Shown here: positions 1 to 8,780 of the stretch, in pieces
How the letters are laid out: each line of letters opens with the position of its first letter
Numbering within the stretch: the first letter of the stretch is position 1
DNA from: Amblyornis subalaris
Lineage: Eukaryota; Chordata; Aves; Passeriformes; Ptilonorhynchidae
Length of the DNA stretch: 64,000 nt
Direction of reading: 5' to 3'
Assembly: GCA_018881555.1 (NCBI GenBank)
Contig: JACAXG010000068.1
Coordinates: forward strand, 1,454,198 to 1,518,197
Position numbers and translations under genes: made by a program
Notes under the pieces: model-generated
The model's database searches: none
What the model saw: only the letters and a program-made list of their open reading frames with translations
What the model was told of the DNA's origin: nothing

Positions 1-1012
1 AGCCAAAACCCCAAGCAAACAGAAAAGCAGCCCAAACAAAACAACAAACCCCAATTATAAGTGCAATACATGATTTGTAGGTGCTAAAACAGCACATAAT
101 GTACCAGTCAGAGAGAGGAGGAGTGTTAAGCATGTGATGTCTTATTTCTGGATCAGAATTCCTGGGTGCCCGTGGGTGAGCTGGTGGAGAGCTGTGCCAG
201 GGGAACATGGGCTCTTACCCTGGGGGGGCTGANCTCAGGCACCCAGAAGGGCTTCAGGTGTCCCATCTGCAGCTGAGATCAGGGCTGCTCTGTGTGGGAT
301 TGATGCAGCANCCTGAAAATCCCTGAGCTCCAGAGGGGGAATGTGGTGTTAACACGAGGCTCGTCCCTTAAGCTCCCTTAGAGCGCTGGAAGGACAGGGT
401 TGAACACAGAGCTCTGGGGTTGGGGGGGTGAGTGGTTCTGAACGCTTGTGAAGGCCCAGAAATTCTATAGCTGGGAAGAAACCTGAGAGGAAATTAATAA
501 TTCTCTCTGTGGAGCTCAGTTTGCATAGNGTGCAGTAAATAATGCATGGGCCCGCGGAGCTAACGGCGAGAATAAAACAAAATATTGAGTGGCTGCTCCC
601 TCAGTCAAGGCCATCCATCCTTTGCATGAACAACAAGAAGTCCCGTGGCACGAGTGTGTGATCAGGTGGCTTTTCTCAAAGTCAAACCTGCAGGAGGATT
701 GACAGAGGGTTTTGTGGACAACCTTCTATTAGTGCAGCTAAGACCCTGGAGAACTTGATTATTTATTGATGTTGATATTACTATTTTTTTAGTCTCCCTT
801 TGGGGAGGGAAGCCCATCACCTGAGCTGGTCAGGAATTTTGGTGGGCTTCTCTCTTTGACTGCTTGAATGTGCTGTGGGGGCTTTGGCTGCTGCTTTGCA
901 ATCCTGAGCTGCTCTGCAATACCCTCATTTTTTTTTTTTTAAATGACATCACCCCAGAACTGATGAAGTAGGGATATAAACAGAAGTTTGGGCATTTGGG
1001 CAGAATAAAGTG
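1..1012. other. Unique non-coding sequence, A/C-rich at the left edge
   Basis: No gene is visible here. The first 60 bases are an A/C-rich low-complexity stretch, a texture common in bird introns. A 13-base T run lies at 928-940. The rest is unremarkable unique sequence with isolated N calls near 233, 311 and 529. The open frames in this part are short and resemble no protein family I know. Confidence 0.6.
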
Positions 1013-1013
1013 C

Positions 1014-1325
1014 TTTTCCAGTCTAAACGATTCTATGGTTCTGCGTTGTGAAAGAAGCTCATGACAAGTCACACAAANGTAAGGGAAATGTGTTGGAATT
1101 AATAGATTTGCTCTTTTGCTGTCATGGATTGAGATTCCACTGGCACCTAATTCATGCAGGAAGGCAAAGCTGTCACTTCTCAGGCTCTGTCTGTGTCAGA
1201 ATGGTGACTTTAGTTAATTGTTCAGAACTGGATGGCGCTTGAAATTTTTCTTTTATGGGAACTCAGAACAAAACTGAGGCCTGGAAACTTAACCTGTAGT
1301 TTATTGGAAGTGCANGTCCATAGAG
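1014..1325 (+). repeat. Direct repeat copy A (partner at 2791-3093)
   Basis: This segment aligns almost end to end, in the same orientation, with 2791-3093. Shared blocks include TTTTCCAGTCTAAA at the left edge, GCTGTCATGG, AGGAAGGCAA, TTTTTCTTTTATGGGAACTC and GTCCATAG at the right edge. By eye roughly three quarters or more of positions match, with small indels. The first 30 bases (1014-1043) look like the extreme 3' end of a CR1 LINE, but no CR1 body precedes them. After about 1325 the two copies stop matching. It is not coding and matches no repeat family I recognise. A local segmental duplication is the simplest explanation; a dispersed unnamed repeat is the alternative. Confidence 0.8.
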
Positions 1326-1326
1326 C

Positions 1327-2299
1327 TGTGCAGGCAGCTCCTCTGCGAGGTGATCATAGGGTGCTGCCAGGAATTCTGTTGTGGTTTAGCCTTGCAGGGA
1401 GGCAGCTGGACTGCAATTAATTGGGATCTCAGGTTTTGTTTTTTCAAAACTGTGTTTGCCACAAGGTGCACTCCNAATTGTTTGAATCAAAATCAGCATC
1501 GTGTACACAATTAAGGTCAGCCTGTGCTTTGCTCGCTTGGACTGGAACAGTAGAAGGCTGGGTGGGGAAACCAGTGCTGTTGCAATTAACTTGAATCATT
1601 TGAATGCCATTAAAGANAAAAGGAGGAGAGAAAATACTGTTGTTTATCAGTCAACTTCAGGGAATTCGTGTCTTGTGAAAACTAGCTTTAATCCTATTTC
1701 TTTTGCTATTGTTCTCAGCATGTATATTACTGTAGTCTTAAAGAGAACAAATTATAATGAGTTTCTGCAAAACTTTTTCCTTTTCCTTTATGCCCTCAGG
1801 CTTCCAATCCATTTTCCTTACTCCGCTGTCTCCTTTTGCAAGCCATTTAGTGGCCATTCATTCCTGCTGTGTTCCTGCAATGCCCATCCCTGTGGTTAAG
1901 TGATGTTCTAGGAATTTATCGTGGCACAGCAGCAGGTGTTTGTCAGGGTGCTCATAACACATGCTCAGTAAATCTGCAGATCAGTGCTTGTTGTGAGGCN
2001 GTGAGGGTGACTGGAATTATTTAGGAATCTTGTAAATTTTTCACTCTCTGTTAAGACAAAAAGATAAAAAAGGAGTGATTATTTTCCTTAGCCTTTGGTC
2101 TTAAAAGTTTGACCTCATCCATGTTTGATAGAGGGAACGCAGGAGCTCATGGGCTTTGTTTCCCAAGGATGCTCCTTGGGCTCATCCCAACGTGCCACGA
2201 GTGCATCACCTCAGGCCTGCCAGGGGCTGCAGCCTGCTAGGGAATTCTCTTGAGGACGCAGGCCAAGGATCTTGACATCTCTAAAAAAAATCCAGCAGG
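1327..2299. other. Unique non-coding sequence between the duplicated copies
   Basis: No gene is supported. A 132-codon open frame (1501-1899) contains an N and has no recognisable domain. The bases at 1377-1391 (TGTTGTGGTTTAGCC) resemble one end of avian LTRs of the ACCACGACA class, but the similarity fades immediately, so I do not call an LTR. The sequence from 2270 leads into the CR1 element. Confidence 0.5.
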
Positions 2300-2815
2300 A
2301 GCAGAGCAGTGGTTGGCACTGAGACTCCATCTCGAATCAGTTTTGGGCCCCTTGTGACAAAGACATGGAGGGGCTGGAGCGTGTCCAGAGAAGGGAATGG
2401 AGCTGGGGAAGGATCTGGAGCTCCAGGAATGGCTGAGGGAGCTGGGAAAGGGGCTCAGCCTGGAGAAAAGGAGGCTCAGGGGGGACCTTCTGGCTCTGCA
2501 CAGCTCCCTGACAGGAGAGGGCAGCCAGACGGGATCANGCTCTGCTCACGGGGAACAGGGACAGGATGAGAGGAAACAGCCTTGGGTTGTGCCAGGGCAA
2601 GTTTAGATTGGATAGTAAGGAAAATTTCTTGATGGAANGGGTTGTNAAGCACNGGCNCAGCTGCCCAGGGCAGTGATGGAATCACCATCCCTGAAGGGAC
2701 TTAAAAGGTGTGTGGATGTGGCACNTGGGGACNTGGTTTAGAGGTGGCTTTGTCAGTGCTGGGTNAAGGCTCAGACTCTATTTTAGAGGTATTTTCCAGT
2801 CTAAAGTCTGTGATT
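2300..2815 (+). mobile_element. CR1 LINE, 5'-truncated copy with ORF2 C-terminal relic
   Basis: This is the 3' end of a Chicken Repeat 1 non-LTR retrotransposon in plus orientation. It runs from the TTTTGGGCCCC region, through the characteristic GAGCGTGTCCAGAGAAGGG block at 2378, to a tail of the form AGAGGTATTTTCCAGTCTAAA at 2785-2805. Translation from about 2397 gives the conserved C-terminal ORF2 segment, including LRELGK and LEKRRLRGDLLAL, so this part was once coding. It is now dead: the frame shifts after about 2540 and N calls interrupt it. CR1 copies are usually truncated at the 5' end by incomplete reverse transcription, as here. Eight N bases between 2538 and 2765 suggest ambiguous read placement. 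Its last bases form the left edge of direct repeat copy B. Confidence 0.9.
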
Positions 2816-3093
2816 GGATGTTAGGGAAGAAGCTTGTCACAAGTTCCAAAAATTTGGGAAGAGCACGGTGGGATTAACAAATCTGCTTTCTGCTGTCATG
2901 GGTATAAATTCTACTGGCATCCAATTCACACAGGAAGGCAAGGCTGTCGCTTCTTAGCCTGTCTGTTAGAATAGGAGCTTAGTTAATCGTTTAGAAATTG
3001 ATGGAACTTGGAATTTTTCTTTTATGGGAACTCAGTGCAAAACAGAAGTCTGGAAACTGAAACTGCAGTTTACTGGCAGTACATGTCCATAGG
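2791..3093 (+). repeat. Direct repeat copy B (partner at 1014-1325)
   Basis: This is the second copy of the pair described at 1014-1325, offset by about 1,777 bp in the same orientation. Here the shared segment begins inside the tail of a complete CR1 3' end (2300-2815) and continues about 280 bp into sequence that is not CR1. Because this copy keeps the whole CR1 fragment and copy A only its last bases, copy B is the more likely donor. No coding potential or terminal inverted repeat was seen. Confidence 0.8.
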
Positions 3094-4150
3094 GCACACT
3101 AATGAAATAGTACAAAGTAATGGAAGCAGGAATTGCATCTTCAAGCTAAATATTTATGTATGAATTGACCTTGGCTCTTTCTACTCCCTTCCTTGCCCTT
3201 TAATATTTTAAAAAGGAAGTAAATACCAATGAAAAATCATTTGTTGTATTGAATACTGTTCCCCTGGATACCTCTCATCAGATGATAACTTTGATTCCAG
3301 AGATATTAGGGAGGAGGAAAATGTTTATGTTGCTGTTTTACAGCAAGGCAAATCGAGTACAAGAACATTATCTGTAATATATGTATAATTGCACGAGGAA
3401 ATGATTTAANGAAAATGTATTTAAAGATGAACATGAATCAAGGTCTTCCCTTCCCCCAGCCCCTTATGATACTGCACTGTTAATTAATTCTTTCAGACTT
3501 AAGGCTATTGCAGCTCTCTCTCTGCTCTTGGTTCTCCAGGAAAATCCAAGAACTCTGACTCACCATGCTTGTATTTGGTAATCTCGCAGGTGAGGATGAA
3601 ACTTTGCCCTTTTTGGCTGAGTTTGGCTTTCCTTGGTGACAGAGCAGCCCGTGGAAACCATGCAGATCGTGAGAGCAGTGTGCTCCCTGCACAGCACTTC
3701 TCATATTGGCAGGAATTTCTGCCTTGTGAGATGCTCTGTTAGGGAGCAGGTGAATTTTTGCTGCTGTGCTTAGATCTGGGATTTGGAGGCTCAGGTCCTC
3801 TGTTCCAAGCTCTATCCCCTTGGGCAAGTTAATTTTTTCCATGTCTCACTTAAGCCTGTTGTAAGTGGCATCTGTGTTTCTTTTCCATCTCTCAGGAGTT
3901 TGAGGGGAGCTTAATGAGCACTTGTGAAATCTTTCAAGATCTCCTGGTGAAAAGTGAGATGAGGGCAGTGTGTTTGCAGGTTGGNTCCTATTTCCCAATA
4001 GTATCCAATGATAACTCCTCTAGAAGGTTTGTTCAGATCCTGGCTGTCATCCATGAACGTGTGTTGGATAAAATCAGTGGAGCTACTTCTTATTTACCTT
4101 CCAAAAATCTTATGGATGCTAAGTGATGCCAGCTCTTTCTTGTAGGAAGA
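3094..4150. other. Unique non-coding sequence
   Basis: No gene is supported. A stretch near 3338-3365 (TTTTACAGCAAGGCAAAT and its flanks) is faintly reminiscent of the TTTTACAGATGAGGAAAC core of ancient MIR-type amniote SINEs, but it is too short to call. A 120-codon minus-strand open frame (3480-3842) has no recognisable domain. Confidence 0.5.
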
Positions 4151-4504
4151 GATCACAGAATCATGGAATGGTTTGTGTTGGAAGGGATCTTAAAGCCCTT
4201 CTTGTTCCACTCGCTGCCATGGGCAGGGACACCTTCCACTATCCCAGGGTGCTCCAAGCCCTGTCCAACCTGGCCTTGGACACTTCCAGGGATGGGGCAG
4301 CCACAGCTTCTCTGGGCAGCCTGTGCCAGGGCCTCCTGACCCTCACAGGGAAGGATTTATTCCCAGCATCTAATCTAAACTTTTTTTTGTTTGAAGCCAT
4401 TCCCTCTCCCTTATCCTGTCACTCCAGGCTCTTGTAGTCAGTCTCTCCCCACATTTGTCTCAGGCTCCCTTCAGGTGCTGGAAGGCTGCAGTCAGATCAC
4501 CCCA
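4151..4504 (-). mobile_element. CR1 LINE 3' fragment
   Basis: Read on the minus strand, this ends in the diagnostic CR1 tail: on the plus strand GATCACAGAATCATGGAATGG begins at 4151. Inward from the tail are the standard blocks CCATGGGCAGGGACACCTTC, CTTGGACACTTCCAGGGATG and CTCACAGGGAAGG. The internal end fades near 4504 after a block resembling CTTCAGGTGCTGGAAGG. A plus-strand open frame spanning 4123-4437 is the antisense shadow of this element and is not a gene. The copy is relatively intact and probably one of the younger CR1s here. Confidence 0.93.
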
Positions 4505-5149
4505 NTGCCAGCTTTGTGTGGTATCTTATATCACCTTACTAAGCAGCTGAAATGAGAACCGGTGTTCCCACTCGTGCCAGCTGCACTGAGACAGGGCAGG
4601 CAGGGATTTTCACACAGCTGGCAAATGTTCTTTTTAAGAANGGTGGTGTGAGAGCAAATATACAGCTGCTGGCAAGCGTAAGAACTTTGGGTTTTTTTCA
4701 TCTGAGATGTTAAGAATTGATTCTGAGGTGAGACCATCTTTATCATTTGTGGTGAATTTATGTGTGTGCTGTAGCAGAAAAAAAGTTTTAATGCTTTTCT
4801 TTTGGGCATTGGAGGAACTTANAATGGACCCAGATCATTCTGTTCTGTCAAACGGTGGCAGGTTTGGGAGGTGAAGCACAGCGCTGTTCAGGGAGGGTGC
4901 TGGGTTTTCCTCCTGAGTAAAAACACAGCATTTAATGGGACTTTGGCACCTCTCTCCCCCACAATCAGCAAGTAGCAGCTTCTCTTANATTGTTCCAGTG
5001 TGTCTTACATGGATGGTGAAGGTGCCTCCAGTTTGAAATGGCCTAATGGTACTGTCTACCTTCTGGATCTGTAGTTGTTCAAGAATGTGCAGAGANCTGT
5101 GCAACTGTCACCTTAAATGGCACTGATTGAGGAATTGAAGGGGCTGAGG
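4505..5149. other. Unique non-coding sequence between two CR1 copies
   Basis: No gene or RNA is visible. The sequence is ordinary, with N calls near 4505, 4641, 4822, 4988 and 5096. Confidence 0.5.
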
Positions 5150-5600
5150 TGAGACAGGACCTGTGAGAGGGCCTAGGTCAACCCCTGTTTTCTGCAGGAT
5201 CACCACCTCCCCTGGGTTGCTGGAGTTGAGCTGAGTCCAAATGGGTCTTGGATAAATCTAAAGATGGAGACCCACATCTTCTTGGCAGTCTGTTCCAGCA
5301 GTTGACCACCGTCACAATAGAAACACTTCCATTTTCATGTTTAAACAGAATTTCTTGTATTTCAGTTCATGCCCTTGGAGCCAGAGTGCTCTCAGTGGCA
5401 TNCAGTGCAAGGACAGGAGACAATGTCCTTTGCTCCTTCCCTCAGATATTCATAGATATGGGCAAGATCCACATGAACCTTCCTGAGGCTGAGCTTTCCC
5501 AGCCTCTTCTTGTGTGCCAGAAGCTCCAATCCCTCTGTTATTGTTGCCTTTTGCTGGATTTGCACCAGGACATTCATGCCTGTTGTTTAATACTTGTCTG
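5150..5600 (-). mobile_element. Old, diverged CR1 LINE fragment with ORF2 relic
   Basis: The plus strand reads like an antisense CR1. It has blocks matching AAAGATGGAGACCCACA, a CAGTCTGTTCCAGCAGTTGACCACC block, CAGATATTCATAGATATGGGC, and a TTGCTGGATTTGCACCAGGA block ending near 5575. On the minus strand the frame at 5392-5577 still resembles the CR1 ORF2 C-terminus (a VQxQQKAT start, then a GLELLAHKKRLGKL stretch), with many substitutions. Stops follow further along (5'-ward on the plus strand), so it is a pseudogene. The tail itself is not recognisable. It is more diverged than the neighbouring CR1 at 4151-4504, so I infer an older insertion. Confidence 0.8.
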
Positions 5601-6844
5601 TGTCTGTTTTAATTCTCCCTGCACGGATCAACCCTAATACAAAAGGTGTTTGTACTGTCACACTTTTCTCTGTGTGTATTTTTACACACAGGTGTGTATT
5701 CTGGGATTTATTTGGAGATAGCTGATGCATAGGGCAGGATTTCCCAGGAGATTCTTTCTTGATTAAATTTCAGTGTGTGCTTCATCAAATATTTGGCTTT
5801 GCTGAATAAATGGGTATATTATGTTCATCCTGATTTACTGTCTCAGTGCTGTCCACTCGGTACAGAAAGCTAATACTCAGTGTGTCAGTAGCTGTTATAT
5901 TTTCATTTAAGGGAAAACATATTAATTCTTTTTTGAGACAATATACCAGAGGGGAGATTTTTTTTGTGAAATGCTTATTTATCTAGAATGTTTCTTACTA
6001 GAAGCTGCGGCCTTTTTTTTAAGGCTTCTTGAACGTTTATTTGGTCCTTTTGGAGATCTGAAAATGCTTCTAGTACTTGGCCTCATTAAAGTCTGGATGT
6101 ATCCCTGCTGTCCTGGTTGCTTGGACACCAAGACTAAATTAGCTTAGAACCAAACTTTGGTNTTTTTTTTGATTTACAAATTTCAAAACACACTCTAAGT
6201 CACTTTTTTTCCTCTTAGGGTGTGTTGAATGGGTTGGGGCTGTTTGTGGTTTAACTCGCTAAACACTTTTTTAGGGAGTGGTGCTACTGAGTGTAGTGCT
6301 GCATATTTGACACCTCCAAAATCCTTTTTCTGCCAGCACTCTCTTTTAAGCTTATTTTTGCATTTGTTCACGTCTTAATATAGCCTCGCAGTCTTTGTAG
6401 GAAAAAGAGGAGGGCTTTTTCATTGATGGAGCTGAACTAGAGGACTGTCAGTGGGGGCAGATTCCTGCTCCGTGTTGTGGATTTGGGCTGTGTGCCCAAA
6501 CCATCCTGGTCAGTCTGGGCTGTGGTATTTTGCTCCTGTGTGTCCACGTGTGACCCCACTGACCCCTCTCGTTCCCATTACAGGTTTGACAGTGCTGCTC
6601 TGTGCCTGCTCGGACCAATCTTGGTAAATTCAATGATTTTCAAAACACTGCGGGAGTCTGGGAACTGCAAGCACCGCGAGTAGTCCTGGAAACAGGTTTA
6701 ATATATTTAAAATAAGTGCATTAAACAGGGTAAGAGAGCTCCTCTGCTCTGAACTGCTGCTGCTTTAGTGAGCAAAGACAGGGCTGTTTATCTGTACCTG
6801 CTCATGACCATGAGCTCAGCAGCAGGGCAGGTGTAGTTCCCATC

Positions 6845-6888
6845 TTTCCTGAGTCTGATCCTGGTTTTCCTGAGTCTGATCCTGGTTT
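6845..6888. repeat. Tandem duplication, 21-bp unit, two copies
   Basis: The core CCTGAGTCTGATCCTGG occurs at 6848 and again at 6869, with matching flanks, so a 21-bp unit is present twice with no visible mismatch in the core. The perfect match suggests a recent slippage event. Confidence 0.9.
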
Positions 6889-7918
6889 AGGATGAGTCTT
6901 CCCTGGCTCAGCTGACTGTTGAGGTTGCACAAGCTCCTCTTGGCTGCAGAGAGGCTTTGGTTCATGCTGGAGGCTCCCAAGGAAACAGCCATGGGCCAGA
7001 GCAGGGTCAGCCTCAGCTCAGGCACTATGCAATTGGGTGTAAAAATAGGTCATTTACCCCTTTTTCAGAAGGGTTGGGAAGACAGCAAGAAAATGTGATG
7101 GTTTTCACGGGATTCTTGCAGCATTGCTTAATTTTTCTGGGCAACTTTCAAGTTTCGTATATTACAGGATGTAGGAATTGAAATGGAGNATTTTGCTGAT
7201 GAGTAAAATGTGAATCGATCCTCCAACACTTGTTGAGGAGCTCTCTTTAGCAGAGAGCAGGGAAACCCTTTGCTTCAATTCAGCACAAAACATTACTGTG
7301 GAACGAACAATTAAAATCTATTGATTTCTAACTTGGAGGTATTAAAGTAAGGAAGTTTAATGTCAGCTACTAAATTGCTTTCTCTTAGCACTGTTTTGTC
7401 ACCCAGATAAAGCCTTGCATGTAGAGCTGACTGCTGCTTTTTTTTCCCTCCAGCATCAAATCTCTTTCCACGTCTGTGCTGAGCTGTGGGTAAGCACAGG
7501 CTGAAAATTGTCAGAATTACCAATGGGTGTAGAAATATTTCTGAACTGGGTAGTAGGAGAAGTGCTTTTGTAAAACTTCTGCTGGTTTTGGGAACCAGGT
7601 GTACTTTCAAAAAGGTTTTGTCCTGTTTCCCTGCTCCACGTGCATCCCAGCCCTGCCCTGTGTATTTTCTATTGGGGGGAAAAAGTCTACNTTTTGAATT
7701 TTCCCCCAAATCAGAGGTTGAGTTGAATGATGCTCTTGGGGTTTCTCTTTGAATTAAAGGATATTAATCTGCACAAAACCTCTCCATACAAGCTAGTGAT
7801 CCTGAGCAAAGCTGGGAATAATCTGCTCCCACAAAGCCTTGTAGCCTTCTGCAAATATTTTCCCACCTCATTTGTATGAACAAATTTTGGGGCTTGGGGT
7901 TGATTTTATTTTCCCCTC

Positions 7919-7934
7919 TTTTTTTTTTTTTTTT
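7919..7934. repeat. T homopolymer, 16 bases
   Basis: An uninterrupted T run lies in a T-rich neighbourhood. No transposon body is recognisable next to it on either strand. Confidence 0.9.
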
Positions 7935-8401
7935 AAGGTTTGGAACCTAAAATAATATAGCTGCTTGTAATTCAAACAGTCTGCCCTGCACTCTTGTATT
8001 TGTGCCTTTATTTTGCAATGCTAAAGGTTCAAGAGTGTGTATTTATATNCACATGTGCACATGTTCTAATGCAGAAAAGGGGACAGGAGCTTCTGGGGGG
8101 GATCTTGAAGAGAGTTCTGTTAATTCTAACAAAGATGGAAACTTGATTAGCAATCCCGTAAGTAAATGCTGTGATTTTTGGTTTGAATTTCTCTGCCATT
8201 AATTATTAAAGGAAAATACAGTGCTTTAAAGAAAAGAGTTTGTGGAAAGATTGTAATTNACATATATGGGTCAAAGTAACTTCAGGTATGGTGATTTCCA
8301 GTGTAGCAAGAAGGATGCTTAACAAAAGGCTTGGGGAAGAGATTAATATTTAGATATTAAAAAAAAATAAAATCTGTTTTTCTGATGTATCTGCTTTCAG
8401 N

Positions 8402-8765
8402 GATGCTGCTCGCAGCTTTTCGGGACCTGATGAGTCCCAGAGCTTTTAAGCCATCCCTCTTCTCCTCATCTCCTGCTGTGGTACCTCTGTCTGCAGAGCT
8501 GTGACAGGATTATTGGCAATATTCCAGCTGGCAGATGATTCCCTCNGAGGAGGGGAAGGGGCTCGGTTCGGGTCCCAGCAGGGCCAGGGCCCCTGCTCTG
8601 CTTTGATCGTGCTCCGTCAATATTTGGTGGTTCCACTTCTCGTCCGTGGGGATATTGCCCTTCTCGGGAAAGCAAACATTTGCTCTTGCCTCGTTTCANT
8701 ATTGGGCTGTGAGGGAAAGGTGGTGATCGCTGCTCTGTGCCGAGGGTCTGAAAGGCATCCGAGTG
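8402..8765. other. CpG-enriched block, possibly containing a terminal exon
   Basis: About 13 CpG dinucleotides fall in 364 bp, well above the surrounding sequence. At the left edge a pyrimidine-rich tract ending in CTTTCAG (to 8400) is followed by a short frame from 8402 to a TAA stop at 8447-8449, reading DAARSFSGPDESQSF. This could be the last coding exon of an unknown gene, but the residues match nothing I know. Longer overlapping frames on both strands (8466-8993 minus, 8501-8785 plus) contain N bases and no recognisable domain. A regulatory or formerly unmethylated element is an equally good reading. Confidence 0.3.
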
Positions 8766-8780
8766 CTGCTGCTTTGTTTT

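Larger units (their letters stand above)
5601..8390. other. Unique non-coding sequence with simple repeats
   Basis: No gene is supported over 2.8 kb. It contains a small perfect inverted repeat (TGTGTGTA at 5671-5678 and TACACACA at 5683-5690, loop TTTT), a 21-bp tandem duplication at 6845-6888, and a 16-base T run at 7919-7934. A 40-nt stretch at 6584-6623 is flanked by AG and GT, but nothing else suggests an exon. Confidence 0.55.

Noticed and set aside
1377..1391. TGTTGTGGTTTAGCC resembling one end of an avian LTR
   Set aside because: No further LTR blocks follow. A similar short string at 43921-43936 also stands alone, so both may be chance.
3338..3365. TTTTACAG...CAAAT stretch resembling a MIR SINE core
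   Set aside because: The similarity covers too few bases to separate from chance.
4123..4437. Open frame on the plus strand with a GRDTFHYPRVLQALSNLALD-type translation
   Set aside because: It is the antisense reading of a minus-strand CR1 3' end. The same translation recurs at 51,364-51,654 (plus strand) and 53,188-53,475 (minus strand), always over CR1.
6584..6623. 40-nt AG...GT-bounded stretch resembling a micro-exon
   Set aside because: The acceptor is fair, but the frame has no recognisable content and such AG/GT pairs are common by chance.
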